Notes: generated by a model not told the origin, from the letters alone. 64,000 nt of DNA from Cupriavidus basilensis (GCF_008801925.2 NZ_CP062804.1:434001-498000), one strand, 5' to 3'; counted from the first letter of the stretch, positions 44,328-52,920 are shown. Program-made: numbers and translations.

Positions 44328-45299
44328 TCACTGCAGTTTTGCGAAATGGATATCTTCGACGACCTTCTTCCAGTGCGCGTTCTGGCTGCGGATCAGCTCG
44401 GCGAATGCCTTGCGCGTCATCGGTGCCGGAATGGCGCCTTGCTTCTCGATGGCGGTGACGACCTCGGGATCGGACAGCACTTGCCGCACTGCGTCGTTGA
44501 GCTTGTCCAGGATAGCCGCCGGTGTGCCGGCGGGCGCGCCCAGGCCGAACCAGGAGGGATTGTTCATGGCCGGCAGGCCGGCCTCGGCATAGGTTGGCAC
44601 ATTGGGCAGTACTTTCAGCCGCTGCCTGGCCGCCACCGCCAGCGGGCGCAGGCGGTTGCCCTGGATCAGGCTGGAGGAGGAGGGGATGTTGTCGAACACC
44701 ACCTGGATCTGGCCCGCCACCGCATCGTTGAGCGCGGGACCCAGGCCCTTGTAGGGCACGTGGAGCATCCTGGTGCCAGTCTCGTTCATGAACAGCTCGC
44801 CATTCATATGGCTCAGGCCGCCATTGCCCGAAGATCCGAACGAGTACTTGCCCGGGTTGGCCTTGAGCAGCTTGATGAAGGCGGGCAGGTCGCTGGCCGG
44901 GAAGGCAGGGTTGACCACCAGCACATTGGGCACGTCGGCGAGGTTGCTGATGGGGTCGAAATCCCTGACAGGGTCGTAGGCCGTCTTGGCGTACACGTTG
45001 GGGTTGACCGCGTGCGAGCTTTCTACTTCCATGACCAGCGTGTAGCCGTCCGCAGACTGCTTGGCCGCATAGGCGCTGCCCACAGCGCCGCCCGCGCCAG
45101 GGCGGTTTTCCACCACGACGGGCTGCTTGAGCACGGCGCCTAGCCGGGTGCCGACGATGCGCGCGATGATGTCGGTGGTGCCGCCGGCCGCGTAGGGCAC
45201 GATCAGCTTGATAGGCTTGTCGGGGTAGGCCGTGGCCTGCGCGCCGCTGGCTAGGCTCAGGCCGGCGAGCAGGGTGGTGGCGATGATGTGATTGTTCAA
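44328..45299 (-). CDS. Bug/TctC-family periplasmic solute receptor
   Basis: A 323-residue receptor. I choose the TTG at 45299, with GGAGA 9 bases upstream, giving LNNHIIATTLLAGLSLASGA as signal peptide; an in-frame ATG at 45374 lies inside the preceding gene. Mature landmarks: YPDKPIKLIVPYAAGGTTDI, NRPGAGGAVGSAYAAK, NPGKYSFGSSGNGGLSHMNG, LHVPYKGLGPALNDAVAGQI, VFDNIPSSSSLIQ and RLKVLPNVPTYAEAGLP. These are the full Bug fold. It lies between a class III CoA-transferase and an enoyl-CoA hydratase, so the ligand is probably an acid processed as a CoA thioester. Confidence 0.92.
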   Translation of the reverse strand: MNNHIIATTLLAGLSLASGAQATAYPDKPIKLIVPYAAGGTTDIIARIVGTRLGAVLKQPVVVENRPGAGGAVGSAYAAKQSADGYTLVMEVESSHAVNPNVYAKTAYDPVRDFDPISNLADVPNVLVVNPAFPASDLPAFIKLLKANPGKYSFGSSGNGGLSHMNGELFMNETGTRMLHVPYKGLGPALNDAVAGQIQVVFDNIPSSSSLIQGNRLRPLAVAARQRLKVLPNVPTYAEAGLPAMNNPSWFGLGAPAGTPAAILDKLNDAVRQVLSDPEVVTAIEKQGAIPAPMTRKAFAELIRSQNAHWKKVVEDIHFAKLQ

Positions 45300-45345
45300 G
45301 CGATGTCTCCGGATGGGTTTGCTTATGTGTTGGTGCGCGCTGGCA

Positions 45346-46527
45346 CTAGCCGCCGTTGCGCCGGCCGTGCTCATCGAGCAGCGGCGGCGGCGCCAGTGCT
45401 TGCGCGCCGCTGCCGGCCAGCATGGGGTTGCGGATCATCGGCACGCGGCCAAGCACCGGGTGCTCGGCTTGCTGCACCAGTTGGCGGTGCGCGACCTGCG
45501 GATGCGCGAACACTTCTGCCATGGAGTGGATCGGGCCCCATGGCACGCCGGCCGCGTCGAAGGCTTGCGTCCAGCTCTGCCGGTCGCGGGTGGGGAACAC
45601 GTCGGTGAGCAGCTTGCGCAGCGCCGGCAGGTTGGCGATGCGCCCGGAGTTGCTGGCGTAGCGTGGGTCCGTTGCCAGCGCGCCGAGGCCGGCCACTTCG
45701 CAGAAGCGCGCGAACTGCGCGTCATTGCCGATGGCAAGGATCAGGTGGCCATCCGCGCAGCGGAAGACTTCGTACGGCGCGCAGTTGGGATGCGCATTGC
45801 CGCTGCGTTGCGGCGCCTTGCCGGACACCAGGTAGTTGGAGGCCTGGTTGGCATTGAGCGCGACAGCCACGTCGAGCAGGGCGATATCCAGGTATTGGCC
45901 TTCGCCGGTGGCGTGACGGCGCACCAAGGCCGCCAGCACCGCCGAGGTGGCATACATGCCGGTAGTCAGGTCCACCACCGCCACACCCGTGCGCAGCGGG
46001 CCGGCGCCAGGCTCGCCGTCGGGGTGCCCGGTGTAGCTCATCAGGCCGCCCATGCCCTGGAACACATAGTCGTAGCCGGGCTTGTCGGCCATCGGGCCGC
46101 TCTGGCCAAAGCCGGTGATCGACAGGTAGACCAGCCGCGGGTTGAGCGCCTTGAGCGATGCATAGTCCAGGCCGTAGCGGCGCAGCGTCCCAACCTTGTA
46201 GTTCTCCACCAGCACGTCGGCCTGCAGCGCAAGTTTCCGGATCTGCGCGGCGCCTTCCGGGGTGGCGTAGTCGATGGCCACGGATTGCTTGCCGCGGTTG
46301 CAGCAGATGAAGTAGGCGGAGAGGCCAGCCTCGCCATCGCCGCCCGCGCTGCCTTCGGGCGCGTGCAGGTAGGGCGGGCCCCAGCCGCGCGTATCGTCGC
46401 CGTGACCGGGGCGTTCCACCTTGGTGACTTCGGCGCCCAGGTCTGCCAGGTTCTGCGTGCACCATGGGCCGGCCAGTATCCGGGACAAATCCAGCACCTT
46501 GATGCCGGCCAGGGCTTGATGAAGCAT
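45346..46527 (-). CDS. CaiB/BaiF-type (class III) CoA-transferase
   Basis: A 393-residue CoA-transferase starting at ATG 46527; the frame is open upstream to 46707 but without a ribosome-binding site. LAGIKVLDLSRILAGPWCTQ is the N-terminal signature, GAEVTKVERPGHGDDTRGWG binds CoA, and NRGKQSVAIDYATPEG, DVLVENYKVGTLRRYGLDY and YLSITGFGQSGPMADKPGYD contain the active-site region. The last part (GVPWGPIHSMAEVFAHPQV) is the usual C-terminal lobe. It is the first gene of the three-gene operon with the Bug receptor and crotonase. The substrate is not known. Confidence 0.93.
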   Translation of the reverse strand: MLHQALAGIKVLDLSRILAGPWCTQNLADLGAEVTKVERPGHGDDTRGWGPPYLHAPEGSAGGDGEAGLSAYFICCNRGKQSVAIDYATPEGAAQIRKLALQADVLVENYKVGTLRRYGLDYASLKALNPRLVYLSITGFGQSGPMADKPGYDYVFQGMGGLMSYTGHPDGEPGAGPLRTGVAVVDLTTGMYATSAVLAALVRRHATGEGQYLDIALLDVAVALNANQASNYLVSGKAPQRSGNAHPNCAPYEVFRCADGHLILAIGNDAQFARFCEVAGLGALATDPRYASNSGRIANLPALRKLLTDVFPTRDRQSWTQAFDAAGVPWGPIHSMAEVFAHPQVAHRQLVQQAEHPVLGRVPMIRNPMLAGSGAQALAPPPLLDEHGRRNGG

Positions 46528-46843
46528 GGAGTCTCCGCAAGACAATTCGTTATGGTGCGGGCGAGTGTATCGGCGGCCCCCGGGGCGGGCCAGTTCATAG
46601 TTTTCAAGGAAGCGTTCGCCGAATTCGAACGGCCCGGTGCAGGCATGGTGAGGGCCGGGGCGGCCTGAAGTGAATTCCGCAGCGCTCGGCTGCAAACGGT
46701 GGCGCATTCCCCTCCTAGCGGCGTGCGGTACGCGCTACACTTGAGCTACCGCGCCCGCGATCGAGAAGTGGATCGGGCAGAAGCATACGAATCCCGGCGC
46801 GGCCAGTTTCCTGCTTCACCTACCCCCAGCGAGGAGATGCATC
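46528..46843. other. Intergenic region, no gene seen
   Basis: Between the divergent CoA-transferase and phasin genes, 316 bases. It carries no convincing ORF, hairpin or repeat. It must contain both promoters; GAGGAG near 46832 is the phasin ribosome-binding site. Confidence 0.5.
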
Positions 46844-47269
46844 ATGTCGACACCGTCCAATCCGTTCACCGATTTCAGCAAGTTGCTCGAGCAGTACAAG
46901 CTCCCCGGGGTCGATATGACCTCGGTAATCGAAGCGCGGCGCAAGGATATCGAAGCCATCACGGAGGCCAACAAGGTGGCCTACGAAGGCATGCAGGCAC
47001 TGGTGCAGAAGCAAACGGAGATCCTGAGCAAGACCATGCAGGAGATCCAGTCGGCGGCGCAAAAGATGACCACCGGCGGCAACCCGGCCGAAGCCATGGC
47101 CAAGCAGGGCGAGTTCGTTCAGCAGGGCCTGCAGAAGGCGTTCAACAATATGCGTGAACTGGCGGAAATGGCGCAGAAATCGCAGGCCGAGGCGCTCGCC
47201 GTGATTACCAAGCGCGCGGAGCAGAATATCGAAGAGGCGAAAAACCTGATGAAGCCGAAGGGCAAGTAA
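46844..47269 (+). CDS. Phasin family protein
   Basis: A 141-residue helical protein of the phasin family that coats polyhydroxyalkanoate granules. It starts MSTPSNPFTDFSKLLEQYKL, followed by PGVDMTSVIEARRKDIEAIT, and continues in long amphipathic helices rich in Ala, Gln, Glu and Met, with no signal or transmembrane segment. The GEFVQQGLQKAFNNMRELAE region is typical of the phasin_2 domain. The ending KNLMKPKGK is basic, which suits DNA or granule contact. A second phasin lies 500 bp downstream on the other strand. Confidence 0.88.
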   Translation: MSTPSNPFTDFSKLLEQYKLPGVDMTSVIEARRKDIEAITEANKVAYEGMQALVQKQTEILSKTMQEIQSAAQKMTTGGNPAEAMAKQGEFVQQGLQKAFNNMRELAEMAQKSQAEALAVITKRAEQNIEEAKNLMKPKGK

Positions 47270-47428
47270 GCGCGAGCAAGCGCAAGTCCGCGCAAACGAC
47301 AAGCCTGTTGCGGACAACCTCGCCAAGCCCGGATCGCTCCAGATCCTGGCTTGGCGGGCCGCGCTGCGGCATCGTGCCAGCGCGTCCATCGCAGTGCATG
47401 GATCGCACTGCTGTGAAAGGGATCCATC

Positions 47429-47575
47429 ATGATCGCCATCACGAACGCCAGCCCGCTGATCTCGCTGATCGCGGGCATCCTGATCCTGGTCATGCCGCGA
47501 TTGCTGAACTACATCGTGGCAATCTACCTGATCATCATCGGCTTGCTAGGGCTGTTCGGCGGGCACCTGCACTAA
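47429..47575 (+). CDS. DUF3096 small membrane protein
   Basis: A 48-residue protein (ATG 47429, behind GAAAGGG) reading MIAITNASPLISLIAGILIL, VMPRLLNYIVAIYLIIIGLL and GLFGGHLH. It consists of two hydrophobic hairpin-forming helices with a Pro-Arg turn, the DUF3096 layout. Function is unknown. The stop is followed directly by the 112-bp palindromic element, which may serve as its terminator. Confidence 0.85.
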   Translation: MIAITNASPLISLIAGILILVMPRLLNYIVAIYLIIIGLLGLFGGHLH

Positions 47576-47687
47576 GAGGCCGTTTCCAAAAGATTCTGGC
47601 GTCGTTGCGCGGCCTTGCCGTACTACTTGTACTTTCTGCGGCCACGCGCCTAGCCAGAACCGCTTCGCTTCATTTTGAAACGGCCTC
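47576..47687. repeat. 112-bp palindromic MITE-like element
   Basis: The ends are inverted: GAGGCCGTTTCCAAAA at the left and TTTTGAAACGGCCTC at the right (one insertion). Inside, TTCTGG/CCAGAA, GCGGCC-like and GTAC/GTAC arms continue the pairing, so the whole element could fold as one long imperfect hairpin. There is no ORF. A truncated sister copy with GAGGCCATTTCCAAAA is at 56257-56298, and the IS5-like end at 441 (GAGACCATTTCAAAA) is related, which suggests a non-autonomous derivative mobilised by an IS5-family transposase. Confidence 0.85.
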
Positions 47688-47769
47688 GAAGGCGCCCGGC
47701 GTAGCCGAAGGCAATGCGCGAATCTCCCGCGCAGCACGGGAAGGCCGCGCTGCGCAGGCGTGCTTTACT

Positions 47770-48330
47770 TCAAGATGCCTTGACAGCGCGGCGTGCGCTT
47801 TGCTGGACTGCGCCAGTCGCGGCCGCAGTCGATGCTTCGATGTTGGACTTCACCGTTTCAGCCGCTTGCTTCGAGGCCTTCTGCACCGATTCGTAGGTGT
47901 TGTTGGCGGCTGCAACCGTCTGCTGCAGCAGGGCGGTGATCGCCTCCGATCCGGCCGGCGCATTCTTCACGAACGTATCGACGAAGTTCTGCACGCTGCG
48001 GTTGTGCTGTTCGTATTGCGCCTCCACCGTCTTGGTGAGCTCGGCCTGCGTGGCCGAGGCAATCTCGTACACATGGCGGGCATACGCAAGCGCCTTGTCG
48101 GCTGCCGGCTGCGCGAACTTACCCTGTGCGCTGAAGACATCCTTCAGGTCGCCACCGGACAAGGCCGCCTGCACGCTCTCCTGGCTCTCCGCCAGGTTCG
48201 ACTTCACGGCTTGCAGGTTCAGCTCGGCCAGTTTCTGGAAACCGTCGAAAGCCGTATTCGTCAGCGCGAACAAGTTGGCGAAATGGGCTTTCTGGGCTTC
48301 AGCGAACTGGTCGGACGAAAAAACGAACAT
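47770..48330 (-). CDS. phaP: Phasin (PhaP type)
   Basis: A 186-residue granule-associated phasin. The N terminus FVFSSDQFAEAQKAHFANLF then ALTNTAFDGFQKLAELNLQA matches the PhaP family of Burkholderiales. The rest is amphipathic helix with coiled-coil tendency (AEASATQ, QYEQHNRSVQNF) and an Ala-rich C terminus. It coats PHB granules and limits their size and number. Transcribed leftward from a 380-bp region that carries a CTGC-N3-GCAG palindrome, the kind of site bound by the PhaR repressor. Which paralogue (PhaP1 or another) cannot be told from the sequence alone. Confidence 0.9.
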   Translation of the reverse strand: MFVFSSDQFAEAQKAHFANLFALTNTAFDGFQKLAELNLQAVKSNLAESQESVQAALSGGDLKDVFSAQGKFAQPAADKALAYARHVYEIASATQAELTKTVEAQYEQHNRSVQNFVDTFVKNAPAGSEAITALLQQTVAAANNTYESVQKASKQAAETVKSNIEASTAAATGAVQQSARRAVKAS

Positions 48331-48709
48331 GCGTGTTCTCCTGTGTATCGCCCGGCAGCCAGGTCGACATGCACGGGATGTGCCGTCGCGGCAAGCGGGT
48401 CGAATATGAGATTCGGAAAGGCGGCGGCATCACCGATTTGCGCAGTGCACCATCCAAGGGCAGATTCTAGAGCCCTCTATTTGGATAGCCCCTAGGGAGA
48501 TACCCGAACAAACGGAGTATCTCGCTTGCTGCTGTGCAGCAAGGTCGACATGCGCATACCCAACCGTGTGGGGGTGTTTTCGGTAGCACCCCGCCGCCGC
48601 CGTTCCAGGGACTGTTCTCCCCTCTGTTGGCAATCGCACGTTTTTGCACCACATGCGGCGGCTAACATGCGCCTGTCTATCCTCCCGACGTGCTCCGTAT
48701 GGAATCCAG
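48331..48709. other. Intergenic region between phaP and the GNAT gene
   Basis: 379 bases with no gene. It contains CCCCTAGGG at about 48489-48497, GATACCC just after, and the palindrome at 48526-48542. It holds the divergent promoters of the phasin and the acetyltransferase gene. Confidence 0.5.
48526..48542. promoter_or_regulatory. PhaR-type operator candidate
   Basis: TTGCTGC-TGT-GCAGCAA is a perfect 7-bp inverted repeat with a 3-base spacer. Its core CTGC-N3-GCAG (48529-48539) equals the TGC-rich site reported for the PHB-responsive repressor PhaR. It lies 196 bp upstream of the phaP start codon, so it is distal but within the same divergent promoter region. Confidence 0.55.
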
Positions 48710-49861
48710 ATGACGAACGATGCCTTGCAGCACAAGGTGATTAGCGACATCGCTGCGTTTCGTGCATTGCAGCCGGAATGGGATGCGCTATGGCACACGG
48801 CGCAGGGCGAGCATTTTCAGGCCTTTGCCTACTGCGCCAGCAGCCTGGAAGTTGTCGCTGCCGCGGCAGGCCACAAGCTGCATTGCGTGGTCGGGCGCCG
48901 GCGCGGCGCGCTCAAAGTGCTCTGGCCGCTGGTGAGCTATCGCAAGCTGTGCTGGCGTTTCGTGCAGCCATTGGCGCCGGCATACAACCCGCCCCACGAC
49001 ATGCTGGTCGAGCCGGGGCCGGACGCGGCCAACTTGGTCGCCGCCACCTGGCGGGCGATGCTAGCCTCGGTCAGGCCCGATCTGGTCTACCTGCCACGCG
49101 TGCGCAGCGGCTCCCTGCTGCACCGCTGCGTCACCAGTGACGCGCGGGTGGCTCACAGGCTGGATGAGTCCACGCCCGTGGCGCTGCTGCGCGAGCACGC
49201 CGAATGGCCGGCGTTCTGCCGCTCTCGCGTCGGGCGCTCACGCAATCCACCGGCTTACCTGCAGCGGCGGATCGCGGCCCAGGGCACTATCACCATTGCC
49301 ATCGTCGACCATACAGACAGCCGCGCGGCGTCCTTCGTGGACTGGTTGCTGCTGCACAAGCGGCGGTGGGCGCAGCGTGGCGATGTGGAGAGTGCGTGGC
49401 TGTTCTCGGATGACAGCCGACAGTTCCTGATCCGGCTGATGACGCAAGGCGACGGGCAATCACGGCTGTTTCGCTTGTTCGTGCTGATGCTCGATGGCGC
49501 GCCGGTGGCCATCAACCTGCTTGCTGTGCGCAGTCATTGCGTCGACCTGATCATGAACACCTACGACGCGGCCTATGCGCGGCTTTCGCCCGGCACGGTA
49601 CTGATCGATGCGTGCGTGAACTGGGCCTTCGACAACCATCTCGATTTCGATTTCGGCGCGGGCGGGCAGAGCTATAAGCAGTACTGGAGCAACGGCGTGG
49701 CCTATGCGACGCAGAGCCTCCACTTGGCCCATACGCAATGGGGTCTGGCGGGCTACCGGCTCAACCAAGGCGCGCTCTGGGCCCGAGAGCGCGTAGCCTG
49801 GCTGCGGGAACGCGCCAGCGACACGGCGGGCAAGCCGGCGGAGTCCTCCGCCGCCGGATAA
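48710..49861 (+). CDS. GNAT-fold (CelD/BioF2-like) acetyltransferase family protein
   Basis: A 383-residue protein; ATG 48710 begins MTNDALQHKVISDIAAFRAL, the usual start, whereas the frame opens at 48644. It belongs to the double-GNAT Acetyltransf_6 group often annotated as cellulose biosynthesis protein CelD. Supporting blocks are LQPEWDALWHTAQGEHFQAF at the start, VVGRRRGALKVLWPLVS, ASFVDWLLLHKRRWAQRGD, LFVLMLDGAPVAINLLA and YAARLSP-like followed by LIDACVNWAFDNHLDFDFGA, the last being the acyl-CoA/active-site region. Such enzymes transfer acyl or aminoacyl groups in polysaccharide or lipid modification. No polysaccharide cluster is adjacent. Confidence 0.78.
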   Translation: MTNDALQHKVISDIAAFRALQPEWDALWHTAQGEHFQAFAYCASSLEVVAAAAGHKLHCVVGRRRGALKVLWPLVSYRKLCWRFVQPLAPAYNPPHDMLVEPGPDAANLVAATWRAMLASVRPDLVYLPRVRSGSLLHRCVTSDARVAHRLDESTPVALLREHAEWPAFCRSRVGRSRNPPAYLQRRIAAQGTITIAIVDHTDSRAASFVDWLLLHKRRWAQRGDVESAWLFSDDSRQFLIRLMTQGDGQSRLFRLFVLMLDGAPVAINLLAVRSHCVDLIMNTYDAAYARLSPGTVLIDACVNWAFDNHLDFDFGAGGQSYKQYWSNGVAYATQSLHLAHTQWGLAGYRLNQGALWARERVAWLRERASDTAGKPAESSAAG

Positions 49862-49908
49862 CCGTCTTCCTGCCCGCCCCGCCATGCGGCATAAGCTACG
49901 CCGCGGCC

Positions 49909-50232
49909 CTATGCCGCCGGCTTTTCGAACGCGCGCAGCGGCTTGAGGAATTCCAGCGTGCGTTCGCGCTTGAGCAGCCGCGGCAATGCCTGCTCATACG
50001 CTTGCCGATAGGGCCGGCTCAAGTGATGCGTCTGGAAATACGCGGGGCTGCAAGCCCAGGTCTCGTAGAGTACCAGCGTATCGGGGTCTTCGACCGAGCG
50101 ATGCAGGTAGGTGTTGACGAAATCCGGCTCCTTGGCCATTTGCTCCAGCACTTGCAGCAAGCTGGATTCGAGTTCGTCGCGATGCTCAGGCTTACCCGGC
50201 AGGTGGACGACAAAGGCGATGTTCTCGCTCAT
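49909..50232 (-). CDS. ABM-domain putative quinol monooxygenase
   Basis: A 107-residue antibiotic-biosynthesis-monooxygenase fold protein (YgiN-like). It shows ENIAFVVHLPGKPEHRDELE (strand 1 and helix), SLLQVLEQMAKEPDFVNTYL, RSVEDPDTLVLYETWACSPA (YExW motif) and FQTHHLSRPYRQAYEQALPR, the classical order. Members oxidise small quinols without cofactor or simply bind them. It lies 68 bp downstream of an SDR on the same strand and is probably co-transcribed. Confidence 0.88.
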   Translation of the reverse strand: MSENIAFVVHLPGKPEHRDELESSLLQVLEQMAKEPDFVNTYLHRSVEDPDTLVLYETWACSPAYFQTHHLSRPYRQAYEQALPRLLKRERTLEFLKPLRAFEKPAA

Positions 50233-50300
50233 GGTGTTCAGTGCTCCTTGCTGATGGCAGGTCAGTTAAGTCAGCTAAGTCGGTTGAGCCCGCTCAAGCC

Positions 50301-51050
50301 TCACAGCTGGCTCATGCCGCCGTCGACAATGATCTCCGTGCCGACGATGAACGCCGACTCGGTGGCCGAGAGATGCAGCACCGTTGCCGCGATTTCCTTC
50401 GCCTCGCCAAAGCGGCCGAGCGGAATCTGGCTCTTGATCTGGGCGGCGGTGTTGGCGAGGGCGTCGGCGTCCAGGCCGAGCTTGCCGTAGAGCGGCGTGG
50501 TCACCGGGCCCGGGCTGAGCACATTGACGCGTACGCCGCGCGGCAGCAGTTCGGCCGAGAGCGTCTTGGCCAGCGAGATGAGGGCGGCCTTGCTGGCCGC
50601 ATAGACGGCAGATGACGGCATGCCGATGTGCGCATTGATGGACCCGTTGAGCACGATCGATGCGCCTGGATTGAACAGCGGCGTCAGTGCCTGGATCTGG
50701 AAGAAGGGACCCTTCACGTTGGTATTGAAGGTCTGGTCCCACATCGATTCCTCGACATCCGACAGCGGTGCGAACCTGGCGACGCCCGCGTTGATGAACA
50801 CGGCGTCGAGCTTGATGCCTTCATCGGTGAGGCGTTTTGCCAGCGCGCGGGCTGCGGCCACGGTGCCGGCGTCATTCTGGATGGCTAGCGCGTTGGCACC
50901 CAGCGTGGGCTTGGCGGCCTCCAGCGTCGCGGTATCCCGGCCCGTGACGATGACGCGCGCGCCCTCGGCGGCGAATGCCTGCGCGGTAGCCAGGCCCATG
51001 CCACTGTTGCCGCCAGTGACCAGTACGGTTTTGCCTTCGAAGCGATTCAT
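50301..51050 (-). CDS. SDR-family oxidoreductase
   Basis: A 249-residue short-chain dehydrogenase. VLVTGGNSGMGLATAQAFAA is the nucleotide-binding glycine motif, with VIVTGRDTA placing Arg for NADP preference. VFINAGVARF replaces the usual NNAG, SIVLNGSINAH and YAASKAALISLAK carry the Ser/Tyr/Lys triad, and VNVLSPGPVTTPLYGK is the substrate loop. It ends EIIVDGGMSQL. The gene pairs with a quinol monooxygenase-like protein. A symmetric element CAATCTT-N7-AAGATTG lies upstream (51131-51151). Confidence 0.9.
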   Translation of the reverse strand: MNRFEGKTVLVTGGNSGMGLATAQAFAAEGARVIVTGRDTATLEAAKPTLGANALAIQNDAGTVAAARALAKRLTDEGIKLDAVFINAGVARFAPLSDVEESMWDQTFNTNVKGPFFQIQALTPLFNPGASIVLNGSINAHIGMPSSAVYAASKAALISLAKTLSAELLPRGVRVNVLSPGPVTTPLYGKLGLDADALANTAAQIKSQIPLGRFGEAKEIAATVLHLSATESAFIVGTEIIVDGGMSQL

Positions 51051-51130
51051 GGTGTTCTCCTGAGAACGTGTTGTGGTGGTGTGAATGGAGTATGGACAGC
51101 GCAGGGCAATAAGCCGTATGAAAGAGTTGG

Positions 51131-51151
51131 CAATCTTGTTCGATAAGATTG
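51131..51151. promoter_or_regulatory. Putative operator upstream of SDR gene
   Basis: CAATCTT-GTTCGAT-AAGATTG is a perfect 7-7-7 inverted repeat, 81 bp upstream of the SDR start codon. It fits a dimeric repressor or LysR-type site. No regulator gene is adjacent. Confidence 0.5.
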
Positions 51152-51209
51152 GACATCTTTAGCGGCCCGTCAAAAACGCTTCCGGTCACACTTGGGCTCG
51201 GGAGAAAGG

Positions 51210-51237
51210 AAAAAGGGGCGCTGCCAGGCAGCGCCCC
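51210..51237 (-). terminator. Rho-independent terminator of the acyl-CoA synthetase gene
   Basis: Perfect 10-bp stem GGGGCGCTGC / GCAGCGCCCC with a 3-base loop (51215-51237). On the minus strand it is followed by TTTTTCC. It lies 34 bp beyond the stop of the synthetase gene. Confidence 0.85.
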
Positions 51238-51270
51238 ATTGTTGCCGCGCCAGCAGCCGTGCCGGCAACG

Positions 51271-52920
51271 CTACGCCTGCGCCTCGCGCTGGCGCGCCAC
51301 TTCCTGGCTGCGCAGGATAAAGCGCTGGACCTTGCCGCTCGGTGTCTTCGGCAACTCGGGCACGAACTCGATTTCGCGGGGATAGGCGTGGGCCGCGAGG
51401 CGATTGCGCACGTGCAGGCGCAGTTCTTCGGCCAGCTCCGGGCTCGCCCTGTATTGCGGGCCGAGAACGACAAAGGCCTTGATCAGTTCGGTGCGTTCCG
51501 GATCGGGCTTGCCGATGACCGCGGTCTCGACCACCGCCGGATGCTCGATCAGCGCGCTCTCCACATCGAACGGGCCGACGCGGTAGCCAGAGGTGGTGAT
51601 GACATCGTCGGCGCGGCCGATAAAGCTGATGCTGCCATCGGGGTTCAGCTCTGCGGTGTCGCCGCTCAGGTAGTACTGGCCAACGAAGGCGCCGGTGGGC
51701 GTGCCATGGTAGCCGGCGAACCAGGCCATCGGCGATTTCGACATATCCAGCGCGAGCGTGCCAGGCTGGCCGGCCGGCAACTCGCGTGCGTCGTCGCCCA
51801 GCACCACCACGCGATGGCCCGGGCTGGCGAAGCCTGCCGCGCCCAGATGCACGGGATGGCGCAGCGCGTGGTGATTGCACAGCACCATGCCGAGCTCGGT
51901 CTGGCCGTAGTGATCGTGGATGGTGACGCCGAGCTGGTCGGCGAACCAGCGGATCACTTCCGGGTTGAGTGGCTCGCCCGCGCTGCTGACCGCGCGCAGC
52001 TTGCCGCGCAGCGGGCCGGCCACGGCCTGCCCCGCCGCGATCAGCAGGCGATAGGCGGTGGGTGAGCCGGCCAGGTTGGTGATGCCGTACTTGTCAATCA
52101 TCCGGCATGTGCTCTCGATGCTGAATGGGCCGTCGTAGAACGTGGTGGGATGCCCCAGGGCCAGAGGCCCGGTCACCGCATAATACAAGCCATAGGCCCA
52201 GCCAGGATCGGCGAGGTTCCAGAAGGCATCCTCGGGGCGCAGGTCGACCGCGTCGCGCATATAGCCCGCGAACGCAGCCACGGCCTTGAGCGGCACCAGC
52301 AGCGGCTTGGCGGGGCCGGTGGTGCCGGAGGTGAACATCATCAGGAACGGATCGTCGCCGGTGCGCATGACCGGATCGAACCGGGCCGGCTGGCGGTCAA
52401 GCTCGGCCCAGAAACTGAAGTCTCCACGCGCAATGCCGCGGCCTTTGGTGCCGCCAACGGTGAGTACCTGGGGGCAGTTCTCCACTTCATCGAGCTTGCC
52501 GCGATTGGCGCCGTCGGTGACCACGAGCCGGGCGCCGGAGGTTTGCAGCCGATGCTCGATGGCCTTGGGGCCAAAGGCTGTGAACAACGGCTGGTAGACC
52601 GCGCCCGCGCGCCAGGTGCCGAGGATGGTGACAAGCAGCTCGGGCGTGCGCGGCAGCAGGCCAGCCACGCGGTCGCCGGGGCCGATGCCCTGCGCCGCGA
52701 GAAAGCTGGCGAACTGCGCGGAGAGCTTCTGCAACTGGCTGAAGGTATAAGTCTCGCTGGTGCCATCTCGGCTCTCCCAGAACAGCGCGATGCGCCCTGG
52801 CAGTGCATGGCGGTCGCAGCATTCGACGCAGGCATTGATGGCATCGAGCTTGCCGCTCAGGCGCTCCGAGATCGATGCCTCATAGGAAAAGCCGGCGATG
52901 GCCTCGGCGTAGTCGCGCAT
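51271..52920 (-). CDS. AMP-forming acyl-CoA synthetase (ACS-like)
   Basis: A 549-residue ANL-superfamily ligase that activates a carboxylate through acyl-AMP to acyl-CoA. ATG 52920, preceded by GGAGACCACC, is chosen over an in-frame ATG at 53010. Motifs in order: LMMFTSGTTGPAKPLLV (ATP P-loop), FWNLADPGWAYGLYYAVTG, RAVSSAGEPLNPEVIRWF, HDHYGQTELGMV (adenine), YYLSGDTAELNPDGSISFIG (Asp of the hinge domain), RADDVITTSGYRVGPFDVES and PKTPSGKVQRFIL with the catalytic Lys. It is closest in pattern to acetyl/propionyl-CoA synthetases and medium-chain ACSM enzymes. Acyl chain unknown. Confidence 0.92.
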   Translation of the reverse strand: MRDYAEAIAGFSYEASISERLSGKLDAINACVECCDRHALPGRIALFWESRDGTSETYTFSQLQKLSAQFASFLAAQGIGPGDRVAGLLPRTPELLVTILGTWRAGAVYQPLFTAFGPKAIEHRLQTSGARLVVTDGANRGKLDEVENCPQVLTVGGTKGRGIARGDFSFWAELDRQPARFDPVMRTGDDPFLMMFTSGTTGPAKPLLVPLKAVAAFAGYMRDAVDLRPEDAFWNLADPGWAYGLYYAVTGPLALGHPTTFYDGPFSIESTCRMIDKYGITNLAGSPTAYRLLIAAGQAVAGPLRGKLRAVSSAGEPLNPEVIRWFADQLGVTIHDHYGQTELGMVLCNHHALRHPVHLGAAGFASPGHRVVVLGDDARELPAGQPGTLALDMSKSPMAWFAGYHGTPTGAFVGQYYLSGDTAELNPDGSISFIGRADDVITTSGYRVGPFDVESALIEHPAVVETAVIGKPDPERTELIKAFVVLGPQYRASPELAEELRLHVRNRLAAHAYPREIEFVPELPKTPSGKVQRFILRSQEVARQREAQA

